Source: Hydrogenophilaceae bacterium
Lineage (GTDB): Bacteria; Pseudomonadota; Gammaproteobacteria; Burkholderiales; Thiobacillaceae
Length of the DNA stretch: 37,120 nt
Direction of reading: 5' to 3'
Assembly: GCA_013389025.1 (NCBI GenBank)
Contig: JACAED010000025.1
Location: 1-37,120, forward strand
Shown in pieces: positions 1 through 8,333 of the stretch (positions are counted from its first letter, which is position 1; every line of letters begins with the position of its first letter). Both the position numbers and the translations under genes were made by a program. The notes under the pieces were generated by a model that saw only the letters and a program-made list of their open reading frames with translations, had not been told where the DNA came from and did no database searches.

Positions 1-522
<522 letters not shown>

Positions 523-574
523 GCGCAGCGAAGGTTTTCCGCGCTGTGTGTTACGGAGCAGCTCGCTGTTCCCT

Positions 575-651
575 GGGCCTGTAGCTCAGTTGGTCAGAGC
601 AGAGGACTCATAATCCTTTGGTCGTCGGTTCAAGTCCGACCGGGCCCACCA
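575..651 (+). tRNA. tRNA with CAU anticodon (Ile2/lysidine type or elongator Met)
   Basis: 77 nt cloverleaf including CCA; acceptor GGGCCTG/CGGGCCC, anticodon loop CTCATAA, T-loop GGTTCAAGTCC, encoded CCA at 649-651. Confidence 0.93.
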
Positions 652-667
652 TAACAAACCTGAGGCA

Positions 668-1297
668 ATGAGGGAAATGGGAGGAGAAACCAGAAAATCC
701 GGAGAAAAGCGTTTGCTGATCCTGCAAACGCTGGCTGCCATGCTGGAAGAACCCAGCCCGGAAAAAATCACCACGGCTGCGCTCGCCAGACGACTTGACG
801 TCTCGGAAGCGGCGCTTTACCGTCATTTCGCCAGCAAGGCGCAAATGTATGAAGGCCTGATTGCCTTTATAGAAGACACCCTGTTCGGCCTGATAGCTCG
901 AATTACCACTGATATTCCAGAATCCGCCAATCAGGTCGAAGGCATTGTTTCGATGCTGCTGAGCTTTGCCAAGAAGAATCGCGGCATGACGCGCGTGCTG
1001 ATTGGCGAAGTTCTGGTGAATGAAGATCCGCGTCTGCAAAAACGGATCAACCAGCTACATGACCGGCTGGAAGCCCAGATCAGACAATGCCTGCGTTTTC
1101 TGGACACCGGTCATACAGGCAAGGATCCCAAAATTGTAGCCAATCTCGCCATGGCATTTGTCGTTGGGCGGTGGCACCAGTTTGCCAAGAGTGGATTTAC
1201 ACGAGACCCTTCGGCTGACTGGCCTCTGGTATGGAGGGAATTCGGGTTATTGCTGGGTACGAGACCTGCCGTATCAGGCGTCGTGCCCCTGCCCTGA
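668..1297 (+). CDS. slmA: Nucleoid occlusion factor SlmA (TetR family)
   Basis: TetR-type HTH TTAALARRLDVSEAALYRHFASKAQMYEGLIAFIEDTLF; length and C-terminus like SlmA. Confidence 0.9.
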   Translation: MREMGGETRKSGEKRLLILQTLAAMLEEPSPEKITTAALARRLDVSEAALYRHFASKAQMYEGLIAFIEDTLFGLIARITTDIPESANQVEGIVSMLLSFAKKNRGMTRVLIGEVLVNEDPRLQKRINQLHDRLEAQIRQCLRFLDTGHTGKDPKIVANLAMAFVVGRWHQFAKSGFTRDPSADWPLVWREFGLLLGTRPAVSGVVPLP

Positions 1298-2035
1298 ACC
1301 GCAAACAACACAATACTTATCTCGCGGCACTCGAATCTGGCGGAAGGAACCGTCAAGTGCATCGATTAGCGTAAGCGTCCCGATTGAAGGTTTGCCCGCT
1401 CCTGTCAAGAGTTTGACGACTTCCACGGCCTGCAGGCAGCCTACCACGCCCACCAGGGGTGACAACACTCCTGCCTCGCTGCATCTCAAACCTTCCTCGA
1501 TCGTTTCCGGAAACAGACACTGATAACACGGGGACACCGCAACACGCGAATCAAAAACGGCAAGCTGCCCACTGAACCCTATGGCGGCGCCGCTGACCAA
1601 GGGGCGGGTATTTGCCACACAGGCCCGATTGACCGCATGGCGCGTTTTGAAATTGTCGGAGCAATCCACGATGACATCGGATTGCGCAACCGCTTGCTGT
1701 AGCGATTCTCCTTCTAGCCGCTGTTCGATGGCCCGTATGCTGACTCCAGGGTTAATGGCCAACACGCTGTCGCGAAGTGATATCGCCTTGTTTACGTCAA
1801 CTGACTTTGTCTGATGGCCGATCTGGCGTTGCAAGTTGGTAAGGTCAACCGAATCGGCATCGGCGATTACAAGTTTTCCGACCCCCGCGGCACCGATATA
1901 CAGAGCAACGGGACACCCCAATCCACCGGCACCGACAATCAAAACAGATGCGTTATTGAGTTTCTCCTGGCCCTCGATACCGATTTGAGGCAAAAGAATA
2001 TTCCGGCTATAGCGGAGCAGCTCCTGATCATTCAT
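1274..2035 (-). CDS. moeB: Molybdopterin-synthase adenylyltransferase MoeB / ThiF-HesA family E1-like protein
   Basis: RYSRNILLPQIGIEGQEKL, GAGGLGCPVALYIGAAGVG, DSVDLTNLQRQIGH, DCSDNFKTRHAVNRAC; paired Cys near the C-terminus. Confidence 0.92.
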   Translation of the reverse strand: MNDQELLRYSRNILLPQIGIEGQEKLNNASVLIVGAGGLGCPVALYIGAAGVGKLVIADADSVDLTNLQRQIGHQTKSVDVNKAISLRDSVLAINPGVSIRAIEQRLEGESLQQAVAQSDVIVDCSDNFKTRHAVNRACVANTRPLVSGAAIGFSGQLAVFDSRVAVSPCYQCLFPETIEEGLRCSEAGVLSPLVGVVGCLQAVEVVKLLTGAGKPSIGTLTLIDALDGSFRQIRVPRDKYCVVCGSGQGHDA

Positions 2036-2074
2036 TGGGTGCTTGCGGCCAGAATCTGTGGATAATCGTTGAGA

Positions 2075-2524
2075 TTATTTGTATTCACGCCATTCTTCCG
2101 GCGTTTCATCCTTGTCACCATGAAGTTGCTGCTCGTACACGCGAGCAAAGACTTTCTGTGATTTGACCTCAGGGGCATTGATACTGACGTTTTCACGTTG
2201 CACGGACTCGCAGAAACGGGCAAGTGCGCGTTTAAGTTTTTGCATGAGGCTATTGTCGAGATGGAAGCCCTGCTCGACCAGGGCTGATTCAAGCCCATCA
2301 AGCGTGTAATGCATGACGTTGTATCGAACGATGAGGACCGTTTCCGTCATGCCCAGGTTTGCCTCCATGCCATCCAGCCCGTGCAGCAGCTCTCGTGCGC
2401 GCGCTGCCTGTCCAGGCGGCAAGGCATGGAACACGATTTCCCGGGTTTTGTCCAGATCACAGGGCAGCATGGCTATCAGGGTAAACGGCTTTTTCAGTAT
2501 CGCGCTTGAACAGCCATTAAGCAA
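2075..2524 (-). CDS. Hypothetical protein, possible HMA-like ferredoxin fold (TTG start, or ATG at 2470)
   Basis: ORF between ctp and moeB in same orientation; ETVLIVRYNVMHYTLDGLESALVEQGFHLD resembles the HMA strand-helix pattern but lacks CxxC. Confidence 0.6.
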   Translation of the reverse strand: MLNGCSSAILKKPFTLIAMLPCDLDKTREIVFHALPPGQAARARELLHGLDGMEANLGMTETVLIVRYNVMHYTLDGLESALVEQGFHLDNSLMQKLKRALARFCESVQRENVSINAPEVKSQKVFARVYEQQLHGDKDETPEEWREYK

Positions 2525-2552
2525 GCACCCGTTTACTTCTACCCGTAAACAA

Positions 2553-3980
2553 CTAATTTCGCTGAATGATATGCAACCCCTTGAGCAAGTTCAGCGCCTG
2601 ATTGACTTGATAATCGTCCTTGGACACGACCTCGCCAGGTTCGAGGGGTTTTCTTTCGCCCGGTTTTGCATCTTTCCCGGACTTGGAATCCTTATCCTGT
2701 TTAGGGGGGGCCTGCCTGGCTGGCGCTTCTTCCTCCTGCCCATTGGATAAATGCTTCACCAGGTCTGCCTCTTTGACATTCATGGACTCATCGCTCGGAT
2801 TAAGCGGGTCTTCGACAACAATGTCCGGCTCGATGCCCTTGGCCTGAATCGAGCGGCCTGAAGGCGTGTAGTAGCGCGCAGTAGTCAACTTGATTGCAGT
2901 ATTATTGCCAAGTGGAAGTATGGTTTGTACTGATCCTTTGCCAAAAGTTTGCGTGCCCATGATCACCGTACGCTTGTGATCCTGGAGCGCGCCAGCGACA
3001 ATTTCCGAGGCCGAAGCAGAACCACCATTGACCAGCACAACCATGGGCACTGTTTTGACACCCTCGGGCAGATTCTTCAGGTAGTCGGGTTGCATCGGGC
3101 GTAAATAATTTTCCCTGCTAGCGGTCAGGCGCATCTTGGCATCCTCGGTGCGACCCTCTGTGTATACCACTAGCGCATCCGGCTTGATGAAGGCGGCACT
3201 AACCGCGACCGCCCCGTTCAGCAGCCCGCCCGGATCATTCCGCAGATCCAGGATGAGACCTTTCAACGGTTCCTTGTTTTCCTTGTAAAGCTTCTGCAAG
3301 GCCTCCACCAGCAAGTCGCCGGTATGTTCCTGGAATTGTGTCACCCGCACATATCCATAACCCGGGTCCAACAGCTTGGATTTGACGCTGCGAATCTTGA
3401 TCACTGCGCGGGTCAGCTTGACGGTAATCGGCTTCTGTTCTCCCTTGCGCAACAGTGTCAGTCCGATTTGCGTGCCAGGTTTGCCGCGCATGCGCTTTAC
3501 TGCGTCATTGAGCGTCATGCCCTTGACCGGCGTATCATCAAGCTTGATGATGAGATCACCCGTTTTCAGGCCGGCGCGGTAAGCAGGGGTGTCCTCGATG
3601 GGTGATACAACCTTGACGAATCCATCCTCCATGCCGACCTCAATGCCGAGCCCGCCAAATTCACCTTGCGTTCCCACTTGCAAGTCCTTGAAACCTTCCG
3701 CATCAAGATAGGCAGAATGCGGATCCAGCCCAGACAACATGCCATTGATGGCTTCGTTGATCAGTTTCTTGTCATCGACTTCCTCGACGTAATCGCTCTT
3801 GATGCGGGCGAAAACATCCGTAAATGCCCGAAGTTCCTCGACAGGCAAAGGTGCAGCCGATTCCTTGTTGGCCATCGCCGAATAATTCAAGGTTAGGACC
3901 GCGCCAGTCAGCACGCCCGCAAAACCAACCAAAGCCAACTTGCCAATATACCCAGCCATCTTGTTCCTCACTTGATCCAT
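2553..3980 (-). CDS. ctpA: C-terminal processing serine peptidase, S41 family (Ctp/Prc), with PDZ domain
   Basis: N-terminal signal anchor, PDZ (GGLGIEVGMEDGFVKVVSPIEDTPAYRAGLKTGDLI), S41 core LVNGGSASASEIVAGALQDHKRTVIMGTQTFGKGSVQ. Confidence 0.95.
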   Translation of the reverse strand: MDQVRNKMAGYIGKLALVGFAGVLTGAVLTLNYSAMANKESAAPLPVEELRAFTDVFARIKSDYVEEVDDKKLINEAINGMLSGLDPHSAYLDAEGFKDLQVGTQGEFGGLGIEVGMEDGFVKVVSPIEDTPAYRAGLKTGDLIIKLDDTPVKGMTLNDAVKRMRGKPGTQIGLTLLRKGEQKPITVKLTRAVIKIRSVKSKLLDPGYGYVRVTQFQEHTGDLLVEALQKLYKENKEPLKGLILDLRNDPGGLLNGAVAVSAAFIKPDALVVYTEGRTEDAKMRLTASRENYLRPMQPDYLKNLPEGVKTVPMVVLVNGGSASASEIVAGALQDHKRTVIMGTQTFGKGSVQTILPLGNNTAIKLTTARYYTPSGRSIQAKGIEPDIVVEDPLNPSDESMNVKEADLVKHLSNGQEEEAPARQAPPKQDKDSKSGKDAKPGERKPLEPGEVVSKDDYQVNQALNLLKGLHIIQRN

Positions 3981-5179
3981 GCCATCGGATTGATGGGGCG
4001 GCCCTGATGCCGCAATTCAAAATATACGCCCGACTCTTCCTGACCACCGCTGTTGCCGGCAGTTGCAATGGTGTCACCGGCTTTGACGCTTTCTCCCGGC
4101 TGCTTATACAGGCTTTCGTTGTTGCTGTATAGACTCATGTATCCTTCACCATGATCAACAATCAACAAATTGCCAAAGCCCCTTAGCCACTCGGCAAAAA
4201 CCACCCTTCCCGAAGCGATCGCCCTGACTTCCGCGCCTTCCAGTGCCCTGATAAACAAACCCTTCCATGACATTCCGCCGTCATCTCTGGGAGCCCCGAA
4301 CCGGTTCATGAGTTCCCCTTTGACCGGGAGCCGCAACAAACCTTTCAAACGCGTAAAGGATAAATTGCCAATGGCAGTATCTGGCAACTCAGTATTGATG
4401 CCAACAGGTCCTGATGGCCTTGCCTGGCTATTTTTATTGGCTGCAATTTTCCTGGTCTTGTCATTACGCTGCCTTGCCATCCTGGCAAGTCTTGTGACCA
4501 GATCACTTAGCCGTTTTTCGTCCTGCCTGAGTGCATCGATTTCCCTTCTTTGCGATTTGATGCGGCCAGTAAGCTTGTTCAGCAGCATTTGTCTCGACTG
4601 CTTTTCCTTCAGCAACGTCTCCTGCTCGGTCTGTTTGGATAGCCTGATATCTGTAAGTTTTCGATCCTTTTCCGATGCGGTTTGCTTGAGACGCGCCAGG
4701 TGCTCGACCTCTTTGCGCAATGATTCGATCACATTCAGCTGCTCACGGGAAAGGTAATTCAGATAGACCAGTTCGCGGGAAATCTGATTTGGATCCTTGC
4801 CCCCAAGCAGCAGTTTCAGTGAATCCGAGCCACCCCGCATATAGGACTGCTTCAGCATTTCAGCCAGACGTTTCTGACCGTCAACGATGTTTGCATTGAT
4901 CCGGTTCAGCTGGTTGTTCACATCGTTAAGCTCGCTGCGGGTTCTTTGCTGCTCGCTTTCGAGATTCTGCAACTTTCGCTTGGCATCACTGATTGCCCGC
5001 TCAGATTGTCTGAGCAAGTCGGCAGCGTCAGCTCGAGACTCTCGTGTAATCTGATACTCGCGTTGGAGATCCTCCAGCCGTTTGCGTAATTCCCTGAGCT
5101 CGGCACCGTTGTCGGCGCTCGCATTCTGGCTTGACCACGCCAGCAGTATCAGAAGCAAACAATGGATAAGTCGTGTCAC
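3968..5179 (-). CDS. envC: Murein hydrolase activator EnvC family (coiled coil + M23 domain)
   Basis: Signal peptide, long coiled coil, C-terminal LytM/M23-like domain GRVVFAEWLRGFGNLLIVDHGEGYMSLYSNNESLYKQPGESVKAGDTIATAGNSGG. Confidence 0.93.
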   Translation of the reverse strand: MTRLIHCLLLILLAWSSQNASADNGAELRELRKRLEDLQREYQITRESRADAADLLRQSERAISDAKRKLQNLESEQQRTRSELNDVNNQLNRINANIVDGQKRLAEMLKQSYMRGGSDSLKLLLGGKDPNQISRELVYLNYLSREQLNVIESLRKEVEHLARLKQTASEKDRKLTDIRLSKQTEQETLLKEKQSRQMLLNKLTGRIKSQRREIDALRQDEKRLSDLVTRLARMARQRNDKTRKIAANKNSQARPSGPVGINTELPDTAIGNLSFTRLKGLLRLPVKGELMNRFGAPRDDGGMSWKGLFIRALEGAEVRAIASGRVVFAEWLRGFGNLLIVDHGEGYMSLYSNNESLYKQPGESVKAGDTIATAGNSGGQEESGVYFELRHQGRPINPMAWIK

Positions 5180-6717
5180 TCGAAACTGATCAGGGGCTCG
5201 CCGCGCATTTCAGGAGGCTGTGGCAAGCCCATCATTTTCAGCAAAGTCGGACTGATATCTTCCAGCGCACCAGTCTCGGCAAGCTGCGCTCGGCGCTTGC
5301 CGATATAAACCAGGGGCACGAGGTTGATGGTATGTGCGGTATGAGGTTGCCCCTTTTCCAGGTCCATCATGAACTCGGCATTGCCGTGGTCCGCGGTGAT
5401 GAGCACCTCGCCTCCCCGTGCCAGTTGTGCTTCAACGACCTTGCCCAGACATTCATCGATCACCTCGATGGCCCTGCGCGCAGCATCGATATCGCCCGTG
5501 TGGCCCACCATGTCGGCATTGGCATAGTTGCATATGATGGCATCATACTGTGCGCTGTTGATGGCTGCGACAAGTTTGCTGGTTACTTCATAGGCGCTCA
5601 TTTCAGGTTTGAGGTCATAGGTAGCAACATCGGGAGAAGGTACTAGAATCCGGTCTTCGCCCGGATAGGAAACTTCTTCGCCACCATTGAAAAAAAACGT
5701 CACATGCGGATATTTTTCGGTTTCGGCAATACGCAACTGATGCAGCCCGAGGTTGGCTATATACTCGCCAAAGCCATTGCGTATTCTTTCGGGTGGAAAG
5801 GCCACGCTGACATCGAACTCATCGCTATAGCCGGTCAACGTGCAATAGCTTGACAGTCTGGGGACGACTTCGCGATCGAATTCATTGAAATCCGATTCAA
5901 TGAATGTACGCGACAACTGACGTGCACGGTCCGAGCGAAAATTCATGAAGACAATGGCATCTCCATCCCGCATGCGAACGGGCTTTTCACCCTGAGGCAC
6001 GATGGCAGTCGATTTGACGAACTCATCGGTTTCGCCACGGGCATATGCCATCTCCAATCCCTCGATTGAGGATTTTGCCATGTACTCTGCCTTGCCTTGC
6101 GTGAGCAGGTCATATGCCTCCTTGACTCGAAGCCAGCGCCGATCCCGATCCATGGCGTAGTATCGGCCAATGATGCTGGCAATTCGGCCCCGTCCAAGTT
6201 CGCCGATTTTCTCTTCCATGCGCCTGAGGTTGACTTCAGCACTTTTTGGCGGCGTGTCCCGGCCATCGAGAAAGGCGTGGATGTATATCCTGTCCATTCC
6301 CTCATCGATGGCCATTTTCAGCATGGCATGTATATGGCTTTCATGACTATGCACCCCCCCATCCGACAACAGGCCAAGTATGTGCAGCGCACCACTCGCA
6401 TCTTTGGCGCTTTTTATCGTGGCCTTAAGCATCGGATTGGCAAAGAAGGCACCGGATTCAATCGCATGTCCCACACGCGTAAATTCCTGGTAGACCACAC
6501 GCCCCGCGCCGATGTTGAGATGACCGACTTCGGAATTGCCCATTTGCCCCTTGGGAAGGCCAACCTCGGACTCGGATGCATGAATCAAGGTATGTGGATA
6601 ACGACTCCAGAAAACGGACCAGTTGGGTTTGTTTGCCAGCGCTATGGCATTGTGAGCGCGCTCGGACCTGCATCCAAAACCATCAAGGATGATGAGCAGT
6701 ACGGGATTAACTTTCAT
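5176..6717 (-). CDS. gpmI: 2,3-bisphosphoglycerate-independent phosphoglycerate mutase
   Basis: LLIILDGFG, LPKGQMGNSEVGHLNIGAGRVVYQ, FLDGRDTPP, TADHGNAEFM; 513 aa. Confidence 0.97.
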   Translation of the reverse strand: MKVNPVLLIILDGFGCRSERAHNAIALANKPNWSVFWSRYPHTLIHASESEVGLPKGQMGNSEVGHLNIGAGRVVYQEFTRVGHAIESGAFFANPMLKATIKSAKDASGALHILGLLSDGGVHSHESHIHAMLKMAIDEGMDRIYIHAFLDGRDTPPKSAEVNLRRMEEKIGELGRGRIASIIGRYYAMDRDRRWLRVKEAYDLLTQGKAEYMAKSSIEGLEMAYARGETDEFVKSTAIVPQGEKPVRMRDGDAIVFMNFRSDRARQLSRTFIESDFNEFDREVVPRLSSYCTLTGYSDEFDVSVAFPPERIRNGFGEYIANLGLHQLRIAETEKYPHVTFFFNGGEEVSYPGEDRILVPSPDVATYDLKPEMSAYEVTSKLVAAINSAQYDAIICNYANADMVGHTGDIDAARRAIEVIDECLGKVVEAQLARGGEVLITADHGNAEFMMDLEKGQPHTAHTINLVPLVYIGKRRAQLAETGALEDISPTLLKMMGLPQPPEMRGEPLISFE

Positions 6718-6794
6718 TCAAAATTACATTTCACAAATTTCTTTTCTTTGCTAACTTTATATTCATGGTTTAGTATATGCCGATATTCCTTATC

Positions 6795-6807
6795 TAGACT
6801 GATTCTA
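6795..6807. promoter_or_regulatory. Candidate operator upstream of the ArsR-family gene
   Basis: Inverted repeat TAGA-CTGAT-TCTA; shares ATTCTAA with the palindrome at 7242-7257. Confidence 0.35.
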
Positions 6808-6829
6808 AAATTTTACACGAGGCGAGGAC

Positions 6830-7156
6830 ATGGCGCGAGCTTATGATGATGAAGTGGAGTTGCTTGACAAGGAAGAACATATAGAACAGGCATCGCGCGC
6901 AATGAAGGCCATGTCTCATCCTCTGCGACTCAAGATTTTGTGCGTGCTGGGAGACAAGGAAGTCAGCGTTCAGGACATCGTTGACAACGTTGGCACGTCC
7001 CAGAGCAACATTTCACAACATCTGGCCATTTTGCGAGACAAAGGTGTGCTTAAGACCCGCAAGGATGCCAACCGAGTGTATTACCGCGTCGGCGACACAC
7101 GCACGTTAAAGCTCATCGGCATGATGCGTGACGTGTTTTGCGGATTTGCCAAGTAG
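6830..7156 (+). CDS. ArsR/SmtB-family winged-helix regulator, possibly persulfide-sensing (SqrR/BigR/YgaV-like)
   Basis: HPLRLKILCVLGDKEVSVQDIVDNVGTSQSNISQHLAILRDKGVLKTRKDANRVYYRV; no ELCVCDL metal site; Cys38 and Cys104 are 66 residues apart. Confidence 0.88.
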   Translation: MARAYDDEVELLDKEEHIEQASRAMKAMSHPLRLKILCVLGDKEVSVQDIVDNVGTSQSNISQHLAILRDKGVLKTRKDANRVYYRVGDTRTLKLIGMMRDVFCGFAK

Positions 7157-7176
7157 TTTCCATTCACAGCCATAAC

Positions 7177-7206
7177 AAAGCCCGGCAGCGACCGGGCTTT
7201 TTTGTC
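7177..7206 (+). terminator. Rho-independent terminator after the ArsR-family gene
   Basis: AAAGCCCGG-CAGCGA-CCGGGCTTTTTT, 20 nt after the stop codon. Confidence 0.88.
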
Positions 7207-7225
7207 GTACAGCCTTCATAACAAC

Positions 7226-7257
7226 TTGAAAAATAAAGTCTATTAGTTTATTCTAAT
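7226..7257 (+). promoter_or_regulatory. Promoter of RND operon with overlapping palindromic operator
   Basis: TTGAAA (7226-7231), 17 nt, TATTCT (7249-7254); perfect inverted repeat ATTAG-TTTATT-CTAAT (7242-7257) over the -10; SD AGGAGG before ATG 7279. Confidence 0.6.
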
Positions 7258-7278
7258 GGATTATTCAGGAGGTTTATC

Positions 7279-8310
7279 ATGCGCTTTACCGCCCTGCCCA
7301 TCATTATGTTGCTGGTTTCCCTGCCGGCCTGGTCCGGCTTGCCATTCCCCACGGCCAAGGTGGCTTACCAGAACACGGACCAATCCTATTTCACCGAAGC
7401 AACGGTCGAGGCGGTCCGTCAGTCCACCGTATCCGCACAGGTGGCGGGCCGGATCACCGCAGTCAATTTTGACGTGGGTGATGATGTCAAGGCCGGACAA
7501 GTGATCGTGCGCATCGATCCTTCCGAATTGTCCCAGGCTGTAGCCGGCAGTCGTGCGCAAGTGGCACAGGCCGAGGCACAGCTCGCCAACGCAAAAGCCA
7601 ATTATGACCGCCAGGTGCAGTTGTTCCAGCAGAAGTTCATTTCCCAGGCCGCGCTGGATCGCGCAACTGCCGAATATCGCGCGGCACAGGCTGCAGCTGC
7701 GGCGGCGCGCGCAGGCGCAGGCCAAACATCTACCGTTCGGTCCTACACCACGCTGACTGCACCGTTTTCCGGTGTGGTCATGGCGCGGCATGTTGAAGTG
7801 GGCGAGATGGCCTCGCCCGGCAAACCGCTGATGACCGGCTTTGACCCCTCAGACCTGCGGGTGGTGGCGAACATCCCCCAATACAAGCTGGCAGATGTGC
7901 AGAAAGCGGCCAAGGTGTCGGTGGAAATTCCGTCCCTCAACAAGTGGATTGAAGCCAAAGGCATTACCGTTCTGCCTTCTGCTGATACGGCAACGCACAC
8001 CGTAAAAGTACGGATCGACCTGCCGGAAAATTTGTCAGGCGTCATACCCGGCATTTATGCACGGGCCTATTTCGCCACCGGCGAGGCGCGCAAGCTGGTG
8101 ATTCCCGCATCCGCCGTGGTCAAGCGTTCCGAAGTAACGGGTGTGTACGTGATCGATGCAAAAAATCGCGCCTCCCTGCGGCAGGTGCGGCTGGGTGAGC
8201 CCACCGCGCGCGGCGAAGTGGAAGTTCTCGCAGGTCTGAACCCCGGTGAAGTCATTGCCCTCGATCCGGTCAAGGCGGGCATCTACGCCAAAAGCCCGGC
8301 CAAAAAATAA
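7279..8310 (+). CDS. RND efflux periplasmic adaptor (membrane fusion protein)
   Basis: Signal peptide; biotinyl-lipoyl-like VSAQVAGRITAVNFDVGDDVKAGQVIVRIDPSEL; helical hairpin; TLTAPFSGVVMARHVEVGEMASPGKPLM. Confidence 0.94.
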   Translation: MRFTALPIIMLLVSLPAWSGLPFPTAKVAYQNTDQSYFTEATVEAVRQSTVSAQVAGRITAVNFDVGDDVKAGQVIVRIDPSELSQAVAGSRAQVAQAEAQLANAKANYDRQVQLFQQKFISQAALDRATAEYRAAQAAAAAARAGAGQTSTVRSYTTLTAPFSGVVMARHVEVGEMASPGKPLMTGFDPSDLRVVANIPQYKLADVQKAAKVSVEIPSLNKWIEAKGITVLPSADTATHTVKVRIDLPENLSGVIPGIYARAYFATGEARKLVIPASAVVKRSEVTGVYVIDAKNRASLRQVRLGEPTARGEVEVLAGLNPGEVIALDPVKAGIYAKSPAKK

Positions 8311-8333
8311 ACCACTGCAGGGGGAGCACCTAC

